A stretch of DNA of 64,000 nt, taken from CAWGYT01 sp963826795 (GTDB taxonomy: Bacteria > Planctomycetota > Planctomycetia > Pirellulales > Pirellulaceae). The stretch lies in the NCBI GenBank assembly GCA_963826795.1, contig CAWGYT010000029.1, positions 1 through 64,000 of the forward strand, written 5' to 3'. The position numbers and the translations under genes are program-made. The notes below the pieces were generated by a model. That model saw nothing but the letters and a program-made list of their open reading frames with translations. It ran no database searches and had not been told where the DNA came from. Of this stretch, positions 1-9,843 are shown piece after piece (positions within the stretch are counted from its first letter, which is position 1; each line of letters begins with the position of its first letter).

Positions 1-37
<37 letters not shown>

Positions 38-180
38 GGCGATGTCGAGTCGCTCGGACGACCGCGCTCTCGCAGCGGGCGGCGGCCCGATCTTTCTAAG
101 CCTGCAATGTAACCGCTTCGTTACTCCAGGTTCAAGGCCGCCCGGGGCGCCTCGGGGCGAAAATTCCGCGTTGGCTGGAC

Positions 181-902
<722 letters not shown>

Positions 903-906
<4 letters not shown>

Positions 907-2282
907 GATGACTTTCTGTCACGATAGAGGGCTCGAAAGCTCTTCCGCGGCATCGCGGGCAGTTCGCGCTGTTTGCCCCACGGATTCCAGCGGTGATAGA
1001 CCAGGAATCGGGGCAGTCGACTGACCACCGCGCGCCCCACGCCGCCGAGCAATCGGAAGCGATTGGCGTCGGCCATCATCCAGCTGGTCAGCGTCATCGC
1101 GACCCGCTTGGTCCACGGCAGATGCCCTTCGCGGCGCATTTCGCGGCGGAGTGTCAACAGTTGGTGGTGCAGGTCGATCTTGACGGGGCACACATCGGTA
1201 CAGGAGCCACACAGGCTGCAGGCAAACGGCAAACTGTGATGCGCGTCGCCGTCGCGGACCGGCGCGAGAATCGACCCGATCGGACCGGGCACCGTCGTCC
1301 CGTAGCTGTGCCCACCGCTCCGCCGGTAGACGGGGCACGTGTTCATGCAGGCTCCGCAGCGAATGCAGCTCAAGGAACGACGGAAATCGTCGCTGCCCAG
1401 GATGTCACTGCGGCCGTTGTCCACCAGAATCACGTGCAGCTCACCGCCCTCGACGGGGCCATGAAAGTGCGAGCTATAGGTGGTGATCGGCTGCCCGGTT
1501 GCGCTACGAGCCAGCAGTCGCAAAAAGACCGCCAGGTCGGCCGTGCGGGGAATCAGCTTTTCGATTCCCATGCAAGCGATGTGCAGCTTGGGCAGCGACG
1601 TGCCCAGATCGGCATTCCCCTCATTGGTGCAGACGACCAGGCCACCCGTTTCGGCGATGGCAAAGTTGACACCCGTAATCCCGGCGTCCGCTGCCAGAAA
1701 CATTTCGCGCAGATGCTGGCGCGCCGCCTCGGTCAGGTACTTGGGGTCCGAGGCGCCCGCTGCGGTGCCCAAGTGCTCGTGAAACAGCTCGCCGACCTCT
1801 TCCTTCTTGATGTGAATGGCCGGCAGCACAATGTGGCTGGGTGCCTCCTTCCGAAACTGCACGATTCGCTCGCCCAGATCCGTGTCGACCACTTCGATCC
1901 CGTGTTGCTCGAGATACGGATTCAAGTGACATTCCTCGGTCAGCATCGACTTGCTTTTCACAACTCGACGAGCCTGGTGGCGCTGCAACAGCTCCAGCAC
2001 GATCTGGTTATGCGTCTCGGCGTCCGGCGCCCAATGCACTTGAATTCCATGTCGCTCTGCCTGAGCCGCAAATTGCTCCAGGTAATCGGCAAGATGCGTG
2101 ACCGTGTGCATCTTGATGGCCGAAGCCTGCTCGCGCAACGTCTCCCATTCGGGTAGGCTGTTGGCGGCCTTGTCCCGTTTGGAACGGACGAACCAGAGTG
2201 CCTGATCGTGCCAGTGAGCCCGCTCGATGTTGCCGACAAACTCGGCCGCTCGCGGCGCGTGATCTCGTGAAGCTTGAATCAT
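903..2282 (-). CDS. lutB: LutB-type iron-sulfur lactate utilization protein
   Basis: This 459-residue LutB/LldF-type protein has an N-terminal LUD domain followed by a ferredoxin-like region. Two 4Fe-4S motifs are visible: CIRCGACMNTCP and CSLCGSCTDVCP, separated by a linker containing HSYGTTVPGPIGS. The reading frame stays open far upstream, but the start MIQASRDHAPRAAEF is chosen because it overlaps the lutA stop by 4 bp and matches the family N-terminus. The product probably passes electrons from lactate oxidation in a cytoplasmic or membrane-associated LutABC complex. The three genes are tightly overlapped, as in Bacillus-type lut operons. Confidence 0.92.
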
Positions 2283-3031
2283 AGGGATACCGTGCGACCC
2301 GCCAGAATTTGAGCGATGTGCATCACGTGAATCGGCATTCGCTGACGCCGAATCAGGCCGTCCAAGTGCATCAGGCAAGACATATCCGCGGCCGTCAGGA
2401 CCTCGGTGCCGGCCTGCTGGTGATCGGCCAGGCGATCCAGCCCCATCAGGCAGGAGACCGCTTCTTCGGTGACCGCAAAGGTACCGCCGAATCCACAGCA
2501 TTCGTCGGGCCGCTTGAGCTGCGTGATCTCCAGACCTTTGAGCCCTTCCAGCAACTGACCTGGCTTGCTGTAGGCCAGCTCGACGCGTTCCGAACAGCTG
2601 CCCATCCGCAGTTCGCGCAGCCCGTGGCAACTCTGATGCAGTCCGACCTTATGTGGAAAGCTGCCTTCCACGCGAGTCACTTTCAGGACATCGACCAGGA
2701 ATTCGCACAGTTCGAACGTTTTCGACTTCAACTCCTGAAAGGCCGCGTCATCGGCTTCGAAATATTCGTCGTAGTGATGCCGCACCATCGCCACACAACT
2801 TCCCGAGGGCGCGACGACGTAGGGAAACGATTGGAAGATCTCCAGAAACCGACGGGCTAAAGGCCGCGTGTCCTCGGTACAGCCCGTGTTGGCCATCGGT
2901 TGGCCGCAACACGTTTGTGCCTCCGGATACTCGACCGTGACTCCGAATCGCTCCAGGACATCAACGGTTGCCAGCCCCACATCCGGGTACAGCTGGTCGA
3001 CAAAGCACGGGATAAATAGACCGACACGCAT
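2279..3031 (-). CDS. lutA: LutA-type cysteine-rich (CCG) lactate utilization protein
   Basis: This 250-residue protein is of the LutA/GlpC-like cysteine-rich type and carries two CCG domains. The visible signatures are PEAQTCCGQPMANTGC near residue 36 and KRPDECCGFGGTFAV near residue 170, each with the paired cysteines that bind an Fe-S cluster in heterodisulfide-reductase-like subunits. It is the first gene of the lutABC operon and supplies the likely lactate-oxidising Fe-S subunit. The operon promoter should lie in 3032-3270. No operator could be recognised there. Confidence 0.92.
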   Translation of the reverse strand: MRVGLFIPCFVDQLYPDVGLATVDVLERFGVTVEYPEAQTCCGQPMANTGCTEDTRPLARRFLEIFQSFPYVVAPSGSCVAMVRHHYDEYFEADDAAFQELKSKTFELCEFLVDVLKVTRVEGSFPHKVGLHQSCHGLRELRMGSCSERVELAYSKPGQLLEGLKGLEITQLKRPDECCGFGGTFAVTEEAVSCLMGLDRLADHQQAGTEVLTAADMSCLMHLDGLIRRQRMPIHVMHIAQILAGRTVSL

Positions 3032-3092
3032 GGTATTGGTTCGTCTGCTCCGATCCCTTCGGCCTTTCGGCCCGCTCTTGGCCCTTTGGCCG

Positions 3093-3132
3093 AATCCGAA
3101 TCGGCTCCGGGCAATCCGAATCGGCTCCGGGC
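3093..3132. repeat. 20-bp perfect tandem duplication
   Basis: Two adjacent copies of AATCCGAATCGGCTCCGGGC occur at 3093-3112 and 3113-3132, in the divergent intergenic region between lutA and the oligopeptidase gene. A similar 'ggccctttggccg' segment lies just before it. The copies could be a duplicated operator or a replication slippage product. Nothing else is recognisable in this 243-bp gap. Confidence 0.8.
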
Positions 3133-3274
3133 GGTTCGAAGGTGCTCGGGGTCGTCGAATCGTGGGTGACGCCGTCCGAGTCCGCGGCTCCGGCCTACCC
3201 CCGAGAATTTTCCTGAGTTACAACAAACCGGAGCCGTGCGAAGCGACACACCCCCGCCTTGAGAGGTCCGCCCG

Positions 3275-5467
3275 ATGACTCTGATCTCCGTCCTGATTCT
3301 AACAGCAAGCCTTGGCCCGGTGGAAGGTAACGCCGGGCTTGGAATCAACCAGCGCGGTGATGTCGCCGTGGCGGGAACCGCCTACCCCGACACGCGCCGC
3401 GTCGACCAAATCGACACGTTTCATGAATTCGAGGTTGCCGACCCTTATCGTTGGCTGGAGGCAGATGTGCGCCAATCGCCCGAGGTCCAAGCCTGGGTCG
3501 ACGCGCAGAGCAAGTTCACCGAGGCGTATCTGGCGGAGATTCCCGAGCGAACGCGGATTCAGAGGCGATTGACCGAATTGTGGGATTACCCGAAGTACTC
3601 CGCTCCCTCCGAGGCCGGCGGCCGGTACTTCTTTCGTCAGAACAACGGGCTGCAAAACCAGGCGGTGCTCTACGTCGCCGACCGGCTGGACGCCGAGCCG
3701 CGTGTGCTGCTGGACCCGAACTCCTGGTCCGCCGACGGCACCGTCGCCCTTTCGGCAGCCGTCCCGAGCCGCGATGGCAACCTGCTGGCCTACACCGTGA
3801 GTGACGCCGGCTCGGATTGGACGACACTTCGCGTGCTGGATGTGTCCACCGGACAACCGCGGTCGGACGAGTTGAAATGGCTCCGCTGGGGCGGCGTGTC
3901 GTGGCTGAAATCGGGCGAAGGGTTTTACTACGGAAGGTACCCTCAGCCCGAACCCGGAGAGGAGTATCAATCGCTCGCCCTGAACCACATGATCTATTTT
4001 CACAAGCTCGGTACGCCGCAGGAAGAAGATCGACTGATCTACCAGCGTCCCGATGAACCGCGGTGGACGTTCGGCCTCAGCTTGACCGAGGACGAACGTT
4101 TCTTGGTGATCGAGATCGGCAAGAGCACCGACAATCAGAACCAGGTATTCTATCGTCCCGCCGCGGACGAGGACGGTGATTGGATCGCGCTGGTCGATGA
4201 CTTCGCCAATCAGTTCTCGTGGGTCGGCAGCGACGGTCGCACGTTCTACTTTTTCACGGACCTGGACGCGCCCACGAAGCGGGTCGTGGCGATGGATCTG
4301 GATCACCCCGGGCGGGATCGATTGCGAGAGATCATTCCCGCCGCCGCCGAAACGCTCGAATCCGTCAGTCTGGTCAACCACCAGCTGATCGCCAGCTACT
4401 TGAAGGATGCAACTTCGCAGATTCGGATCGTCTCACTGGAGGGTCAACCGATCCGCGAGGTTCAGCTTCCCGGCTTGGGGACGGCCTCGGGCTTCGGTGG
4501 ACATCCGGACGACACCGAAACCTTTTACTCGTTTTCGAGCTACACGATCCCGTCGAACATCTACCGCTACGACCTGACGACAGGCACCAGCCAGCGATGG
4601 CGCCAATCCGAAGTCGACTTCGATCCCGATCAGTTCGAATCTCGCCAGGTCTTTTATCCCAGCCGGGACGGCACCCGGATTCCCATGATCCTTTCCTATC
4701 GCAAGGGCCTCGAGCTGGACGGACAGCGACCCACGTTGCTGTACGGCTACGGCGGCTTCAATATCTCGATCACGCCCCAGTTCTCGATCTCCTATCTGGC
4801 CTGGATGGAAATGGGGGGGATCGTCGCCGTCGCGAATCTGCGAGGCGGCGGGGAATACGGCGAAGCATGGCACTTGGCCGGCAAGACGGTTCACAAGCAA
4901 AACGTGTTCGACGACTTCATCGCCGCCGCGGAGTGGCTGATCGAGGAAGGCTACACCTCATCGCAGCGACTGGCGATTCACGGAAGAAGCAACGGAGGCC
5001 TACTGGTCGGCGCCGTGCTGGTTCAGCGGCCCGAGCTGTTCGGAGCCTGTTTGCCGGCCGTCGGCGTGATGGACATGCTGCGGTATCCGCTCTTCACCGC
5101 CGGGCGATTCTGGGTGGACGAATACGGCACGGTCGATGACGCCGCTGAGTTCGCCGCCTTGCGAAAGTATTCGCCCTATCACAATCTCAGGCCGGGCGTC
5201 CGCTACCCGGCCACACTTGTGACGACGGCCGACACGGACGACCGGGTCGTCCCGATGCATAGCTTTAAGTTCGCCGCGGCATTGCAGCACGCGCAGGCGG
5301 GCGATGAGCCGACACTGATTCGGATCGAAACCCGAGCCGGCCACGGGGCCGGAACGCCGACCTCGAAGCTGATCGAAAACGTGGCCGATCAATGGTCCTT
5401 CCTGGTCCACGAACTCGACATGGAACTGCCCGAGGGATTTGGCGAGTCACAAACCGATCAGCCGTAG
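3275..5467 (+). CDS. Prolyl oligopeptidase family serine peptidase (S9A)
   Basis: This 730-residue S9A peptidase cleaves after proline or related residues in short peptides. The N-terminus has a short hydrophobic leader (TLISVLILTASLG), suggesting export. An S9A N-terminal segment follows ('DPYRWLEADV'), then a seven-bladed propeller region, then the alpha/beta-hydrolase domain. The catalytic serine sits in HGRSNGG (about residue 572), the aspartate in TADTDDRVVPMHS and the histidine in ETRAGHGAG. Length and motif order match full prolyl oligopeptidases. The gene is transcribed divergently from lutABC. A hairpin-repeat array begins about 13 bp after its stop. Confidence 0.95.
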   Translation: MTLISVLILTASLGPVEGNAGLGINQRGDVAVAGTAYPDTRRVDQIDTFHEFEVADPYRWLEADVRQSPEVQAWVDAQSKFTEAYLAEIPERTRIQRRLTELWDYPKYSAPSEAGGRYFFRQNNGLQNQAVLYVADRLDAEPRVLLDPNSWSADGTVALSAAVPSRDGNLLAYTVSDAGSDWTTLRVLDVSTGQPRSDELKWLRWGGVSWLKSGEGFYYGRYPQPEPGEEYQSLALNHMIYFHKLGTPQEEDRLIYQRPDEPRWTFGLSLTEDERFLVIEIGKSTDNQNQVFYRPAADEDGDWIALVDDFANQFSWVGSDGRTFYFFTDLDAPTKRVVAMDLDHPGRDRLREIIPAAAETLESVSLVNHQLIASYLKDATSQIRIVSLEGQPIREVQLPGLGTASGFGGHPDDTETFYSFSSYTIPSNIYRYDLTTGTSQRWRQSEVDFDPDQFESRQVFYPSRDGTRIPMILSYRKGLELDGQRPTLLYGYGGFNISITPQFSISYLAWMEMGGIVAVANLRGGGEYGEAWHLAGKTVHKQNVFDDFIAAAEWLIEEGYTSSQRLAIHGRSNGGLLVGAVLVQRPELFGACLPAVGVMDMLRYPLFTAGRFWVDEYGTVDDAAEFAALRKYSPYHNLRPGVRYPATLVTTADTDDRVVPMHSFKFAAALQHAQAGDEPTLIRIETRAGHGAGTPTSKLIENVADQWSFLVHELDMELPEGFGESQTDQP

Positions 5468-5479
5468 GTAGAGCAGCGC

Positions 5480-6175
5480 GCTCGCGAGAGGTGACAACAT
5501 CCTGTCCCTTCTCCCCAGCGCGGGAGAAGGTGGCACCATCCTGTCCCTTCTCCCCAACGCGGGAGAAGGTGGCCGAAGGCCGGATGAGGGGCGGGCGAGC
5601 GGCGGTCAACGCGGCGAACCCTCACCCGCCCGGGCCCCGCAAGCGGGTCCCGGCCGACCTCTCCCGGCCGCGGGAGAGGTGACAAGATCCTGTCCCTTCT
5701 CCCCAGCGCGGGAGAAGGTGGCACCATCCTGTCCCTTCTCCCCAACGCGGGAGAAGGTGGCCGAAGGCCGGATGAGGGGGGGCGAGCAGCGGTCAACGCG
5801 GCGAACCCTCACCCGCCCGGGCCCCGCAAGCGGGTCCCAGCCGACCTCTCCCGGCCGCGGGAGAGGTGACAATATCCTGTCCCTTCTCCCCAGCGCGGGA
5901 GAAGGTGGCCGAAGGCCGGATGAGGGGGGGGCGAGCAGCGGTCAACGCGGCGAACCCTCACCCGCCCGGGCCCCGCAAGCGGGTCCCGGCCGACCTCTCC
6001 CGGCCGCGGGAGAGGTGACAATATCCTGTCCCTTCTCCCCAGCGCGGGAGAAGGTGGCCGAAGGCCGGATGAGGGGGGGCGGGCAGCGGTCAACGCGGCG
6101 AACCCTCACCCGCCCGGGCCCCGCAAGCGGGTCCCAGCCGACCTCTCCCGGCCGCGCGAGAGGTGACAACATCCT
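5480..6175. repeat. Tandem array of a GC-rich multi-hairpin repeat (four units)
   Basis: Four head-to-tail units fill the gap between two convergent genes. The landmark GGCCGAAGGCCGGATGAGGG starts at 5571, 5759, 5907 and 6056. The first two units carry an extra block of about 40 bp that duplicates the CCTTCTCCC...GGGAGAAGG hairpin; the later units have a period of 148-149 bp. Each unit holds the stems CCTTCTCCC/GGGAGAAGG and CCTCTCCCG/CGGGAGAGG. Reading frames across the array are repeat artefacts. The same element occurs near 13.2, 36.2, 45.1 and 59.8-61.0 kb. Confidence 0.9.
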
Positions 6176-6185
6176 GGAATCGCCC

Positions 6186-6803
6186 CTATTTCCCGGCTTC
6201 CATCTGCAGCAGACGTCGCTTCATCGACAAGCCTGAGCGTGCAGAAAAACCACCGAGTCCGCCCTGGCTGGCGACCACGCGATGGCAGGGAATCAACAGC
6301 GGCAGCCGATTTCGCGCCATGACGTTGCCGACCGCACGTGCCGCGCGGGGGCTGCCCGCGGCGACCGCAAGCTCAGCGTAGGTCCGCACTTGTCCGTACG
6401 GGATCTCGCGGCACGCCTGCAAGACTCGCCGCTGAAAGGGAGTGCAGCGGGACAAGTCGAGCGGAATCTCGTCAAGCGGTTCGCGCCGTCCGGCGGCATA
6501 ACCTTGCAGCCGTTGCTCAAGCAGCTCCATCGGCAAACGATGCCAAGCTGCGGCCGAGCACCGCATCCCCTCATTCGGCGACGTGTCCTCTCCGAATTCC
6601 CTCGCCGTCGACTTGGATACGGTACGCGCGGACGATGCAAATTCGCTCAGCATTAGTGCCTCACGGGCCGCGTCGGCCGAAAGGCAGTCGAATACGAGCC
6701 GAACAACCCCGAGCTGGGTCAGCGCGACGCCGATCCATCCGAGCTCCGTCGGAACGACCTTCTGAAGTCGGCCTTCGTACATGCTGGCAGCGGCGATCGA
6801 CAT
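6186..6803 (-). CDS. ogt: Methylated-DNA--protein-cysteine S-methyltransferase
   Basis: This 205-residue suicide repair protein transfers the methyl group from O6-methylguanine to its own cysteine. The active-site motif LLIPCHRVVASQGGLGGFS is present, preceded by the helix-turn-helix and arginine-finger region TPFQRRVLQACREIPYGQVRTYAELA and SPRAARAVGNVMARN. The N-terminal domain is the usual Ogt-type ribonuclease-like fold. No Ada activator domain is present, so this is the constitutive Ogt type. It converges on the oligopeptidase gene across the repeat array. Confidence 0.95.
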   Translation of the reverse strand: MSIAAASMYEGRLQKVVPTELGWIGVALTQLGVVRLVFDCLSADAAREALMLSEFASSARTVSKSTAREFGEDTSPNEGMRCSAAAWHRLPMELLEQRLQGYAAGRREPLDEIPLDLSRCTPFQRRVLQACREIPYGQVRTYAELAVAAGSPRAARAVGNVMARNRLPLLIPCHRVVASQGGLGGFSARSGLSMKRRLLQMEAGK

Positions 6804-6858
6804 CCGAATTGACCCTGGAACCGGCGGATGACTTGGCGGGCCGCGGCTGGGAGCCGCT

Positions 6859-6888
6859 TTGACACCCCGAAGTTGCCCAATTTATACT
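6859..6888 (+). promoter_or_regulatory. Sigma-70-type promoter for the 6958 gene
   Basis: TTGACA (6859-6864) and TATACT (6883-6888) are separated by 18 bp and end about 70 bp before the ATG at 6958. The -35 box is a perfect consensus and the -10 box differs at one position. It lies in the divergent gap between ogt and the unknown gene. Confidence 0.6.
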
Positions 6889-6957
6889 GGGCACCAGACG
6901 GATTCGCCAGCGAGCCCACGGTGCTTTGGCCCAGGGGAGCAGAGAGGATAGACATGC

Positions 6958-8439
6958 ATGAGTCGCTACAGCACCTACAGTGACGATTTCTACGTGAACG
7001 TCAACCTGAATACGGAGATGGAGTTGCCCAGCAGTCGCGAGACGCTGCTGCACTACTTCGAGCAAGTTCAAAAGAAGTATCCCACAATGCGTAATTTCTA
7101 CGCACGGGATCGAGCGGAATATGTGTTGGAGGAAGAAAAGGAGCAGGGCCACTATCGCTGGACGACCGTCGAATCCCGTCGAATCTGTGCTGGCCACGTC
7201 AATCCCAGCTCGCTCGAAGAGGCGATGGAACTGCACCGTTCGATCATGAAGCTGGTGCCCTATTCGCTCTCGGTCAGCTCGTTGGACTGCGAGTCACTCA
7301 ACGTGATGATTGGGTTCGACTTCACGTATCGCGGCAATCACAACCAGCTTGTCGCCGAGGCCTTGGGTTTGGCGCCCGCGTTTGAGCGATTAATGGAAAT
7401 CCCGGGGGCGAATGTGGTCGCCTTCGAGCCATCAATCCAGGTCGCCCTTGATGACGACTGCCGCATCCAGTGCCGGTTGAGCGTCGAGACGCGGACCAGC
7501 GCTTTTCATGTCAAGACGGGAGATTTTCCCGAAGAGCAGTTGAGCGTCTACGTCACGGCGCGACGCTACGGCAGCTTTGATCCCGGCGAAGACCTGTCCG
7601 CCACCGTCGATCGTCTGGGCAAGCTCTGCTGCGACATCGTCGATGACCACGTGGTCGATCACGTCCTGCGACCGCTCCAACAGGCGATCGCGCTCCGCTG
7701 CAGCAGCGCGGTGCGGCGCGTTAATCTGGGAAGCCTCGGGCTGCAGCCCGACACAAGTCCAAGACGGTCTACAGGCTCAACAAGTCCAAGACGGTCTACA
7801 GGCTCCAGAGTCATTCGGCAGCACAAGGTAGCCGCAGGCGTGACCGGCGGCGATGAGGGCACGGAAGTAGACCGTCTTAGATTGATTGATTTTAGATTGA
7901 TTGGCTTTAGATTGGCTTCGTGGCCCCCGTCGCGCCGTAGCCCCCGTCGCGCAGACGGGGGGCGAACCCGTCCCCCAGCCGATCTCGCCATGCAGGCCTC
8001 GCATCCACGCCGCGCCACCCCCGCTCTCCGCGAGCGGGGCTACGCAACGGAAGAAACAGGATTGAGACGGTCTGACGAAAACTCCAAAAAACTCCAGACA
8101 AAAAACTCCAGACGGTCTATCAAAGAAAGCTCCAGACCCGCCACTCGATGCCCCTCACATCACCTTCTGCGCATTTGCCGTAAGTCGCCTCGAAAAAGAG
8201 ACCTGACCCCTTTTTGCGCGGAACGGCTGGGCCGACGACGAGGAACTGCTGGCGGATCTGGAAAAACTCAAGCGACACGACGCTTAAGAACCGCCCTGCC
8301 CAATGGGAGTCGACGGCCGTTGCTGCGGCGCGCTCAACCGATCCCCTCGCCTCGACAACCATCTCTCCACCTTACCCTCACTCGCTCTCAACCCCTTCCG
8401 CCGAATTTTCCACTCACGCGGACCTATCGAGCAACCTGA
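6958..8439 (+). CDS. Conserved protein of unknown function with a repeat-derived C-terminal tail
   Basis: The first ~260 residues (to about base 7745) look like a real acidic soluble protein with normal composition, beginning MSRYSTYSDDFYVNVNLNTE. No known domain was recognised. From about residue 264 the composition changes abruptly to Arg/Ser/Pro-rich, low-complexity sequence encoded by short repeats: a 27-bp direct repeat, TTTAGATTGATTG repeats, and 'ccccgtcgcgc' blocks. The tail (about 230 residues) looks like non-coding sequence that stays open by chance. The native stop was probably lost through an insertion or indel. A good sigma-70 promoter lies upstream. Confidence 0.6.
   Translation: MSRYSTYSDDFYVNVNLNTEMELPSSRETLLHYFEQVQKKYPTMRNFYARDRAEYVLEEEKEQGHYRWTTVESRRICAGHVNPSSLEEAMELHRSIMKLVPYSLSVSSLDCESLNVMIGFDFTYRGNHNQLVAEALGLAPAFERLMEIPGANVVAFEPSIQVALDDDCRIQCRLSVETRTSAFHVKTGDFPEEQLSVYVTARRYGSFDPGEDLSATVDRLGKLCCDIVDDHVVDHVLRPLQQAIALRCSSAVRRVNLGSLGLQPDTSPRRSTGSTSPRRSTGSRVIRQHKVAAGVTGGDEGTEVDRLRLIDFRLIGFRLASWPPSRRSPRRADGGRTRPPADLAMQASHPRRATPALRERGYATEETGLRRSDENSKKLQTKNSRRSIKESSRPATRCPSHHLLRICRKSPRKRDLTPFCAERLGRRRGTAGGSGKTQATRRLRTALPNGSRRPLLRRAQPIPSPRQPSLHLTLTRSQPLPPNFPLTRTYRAT
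7754..7807. repeat. 27-bp direct repeat, two copies
   Basis: Two adjacent 27-bp units start CAAGTCCAAGACGGTCTACA and differ at one position. The period is a multiple of three, so the reading frame of the host gene stays open. Further pieces with AGACGGTCT occur near 8066 and 8107. They mark the start of the mosaic tail of the 6958 gene. Confidence 0.8.
8216..8287 (+). pseudogene. Possible orphan C-terminal coding fragment
   Basis: A stretch reading ARNGWADDEELLADLEKLKR then HDA-stop has the charged amphipathic look of a genuine protein C-terminus but no start of its own. It follows the sequence GAGACCTGACCCCTTTTT at about 8198. It is probably debris of a former gene carried in with the surrounding repeats. 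The parent family was not recognised. Confidence 0.3.
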
Positions 8440-8543
8440 GTGCCGAACAGGATTGGGCCGAAGGCCGGATGAGGGGGCCCGCGGCGGCGCGGGTGCCTGA
8501 CCGCGCAGCGCGAACCTCGCCTGTGACGCATTCTGTTTCTGCA

Positions 8544-8580
8544 ACAGGACTTGCGTCCTGTCACACAAGTATTACAGGAC
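8544..8580. promoter_or_regulatory. ACAGGAC inverted repeat with a third copy
   Basis: ACAGGAC (8544-8550) and its complement GTCCTGT (8555-8561) form a 7-bp hairpin with a 4-base loop. A third ACAGGAC lies at 8574-8580, about 150 bp before the desaturase start. It could be an operator or a leader hairpin. The rest of 8440-8731 holds a fragment of the hairpin repeat (GGCCGAAGGCCGGATGAGGG near 8457) and no gene. Confidence 0.35.
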
Positions 8581-8731
8581 TTCGACACGAGCCAAACATA
8601 ATCGGAGGCTTGCCGCTCTAGAATTCAGCCGATTGAACAGCGACAAATCGTTCGGGCCACCCCCCAACGCCCAAGGAAGCGTTGGATTTGAGCGGGCCCG
8701 GATTCCATTCTTTCCGCAGGAATCTTTCGCC

Positions 8732-9769
8732 ATGGAACTATCGCCTGGATTTAACAGCCCTTCCGGGGAAGACCTCGTCACCGTGCCGGGCAAGCCGGAA
8801 CGGCGGGCTCGAAATCTCCCCAGCCACCCGAGTACCGCAAGGGAGGCGACCGGCGGAATGCTGGCCGACGCAGGACGAACGCGACTGGATTGGGCGGTCC
8901 TCAGCTGGCTGGTTGTCCTCCACGTCGGTGCCCTTGCCGCCCCGTTCTTCTTCACCTGGCAGGCGGTCGTATTGGCGGTCGTCCTGCATTGGTTGACGGG
9001 AGGGATCGGCATCTGCTTGGGATTTCATCGCTACTTCACCCATGCAAGTTTCCAGACGACCCGCCCCGTCCACATGATACTGGCTTGGTTGGGTGGTTTG
9101 GCAGGCGAAGGATCGGCCATCGACTGGGTCGCAAACCATCGAAAGCACCACGCTCACAGCGACCTGGAGGGCGACCCGCATTCGCCGCTTGACGGAAAAT
9201 GGTGGAGCCACATGCTGTGGTTGACGTGGAGCTATCCGAAAGAGGAACACACCAAACATATTGCCCGCTGGGCACCGGACATGGACCGGGATCCAACCTT
9301 ACGATTCCTGCAAAAGACGTTCATCGTGTGGCATTTCGTACTGGCCGCCGTCCTCGGCGCGGCAGGTTACGCCCTCGGAGGCACGCCAATGGCCACTTCG
9401 TTCGTCATTTGGGGTATCTTCGTGCGATTGTGCTTCGTGCTACACGCCACTTGGTTCGTCAACTCCGCGAGTCATATCTGGGGTTATCGCAACTACGCAA
9501 CGACCGATCAAAGCCGCAACAACTGGTGGGTAGCGCTGATTTCGTACGGCGAAGGTTGGCACAACAATCACCACGCTTTTCCCCGCATGGCAGCTCACGG
9601 TCACCGCTGGTGGGAAATCGACGTCACTTTCTGGGCGATTCGGGTGCTGCAGTACTTTGGACTCGCCTGGGATGTCGTCGACTACAAGCGGGGAACTGAG
9701 AAGTTGGAGAAGCAAGCCCGACGGGGTCAAGGCTCCAAACGGAAGACGCGCTCCAAGGCGACCGCCTGA
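8732..9769 (+). CDS. Acyl-CoA/fatty acid delta-9-type desaturase
   Basis: This 345-residue integral membrane di-iron desaturase introduces a double bond into acyl chains. The three histidine boxes are complete: HRYFTH, HRKHH and HNNHH. Hydrophobic segments flank them, for example 'VLSWLVVLHVGALAAPFFF'. The C-terminus is Lys/Arg-rich (KRKTRSKATA). The frame is open upstream to 8633, but the ATG at 8732 is preferred because the upstream residues look unconserved and an AGGAA lies about 10 bases before it. Redox partners are not encoded nearby. Confidence 0.92.
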   Translation: MELSPGFNSPSGEDLVTVPGKPERRARNLPSHPSTAREATGGMLADAGRTRLDWAVLSWLVVLHVGALAAPFFFTWQAVVLAVVLHWLTGGIGICLGFHRYFTHASFQTTRPVHMILAWLGGLAGEGSAIDWVANHRKHHAHSDLEGDPHSPLDGKWWSHMLWLTWSYPKEEHTKHIARWAPDMDRDPTLRFLQKTFIVWHFVLAAVLGAAGYALGGTPMATSFVIWGIFVRLCFVLHATWFVNSASHIWGYRNYATTDQSRNNWWVALISYGEGWHNNHHAFPRMAAHGHRWWEIDVTFWAIRVLQYFGLAWDVVDYKRGTEKLEKQARRGQGSKRKTRSKATA

Positions 9770-9843
9770 CGCAGCCAGCGAGACGAAGCGTTGCGTTCAA
9801 TGAGACGTGAGAATCCGACTTGAGCTTCAGAACGCGTGCCAGC

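Noticed and set aside
5480..6175. CRISPR array
   Set aside because: Units of about 148-188 bp are repeated as a whole. There are no short identical repeats with unique spacers and no cas genes.
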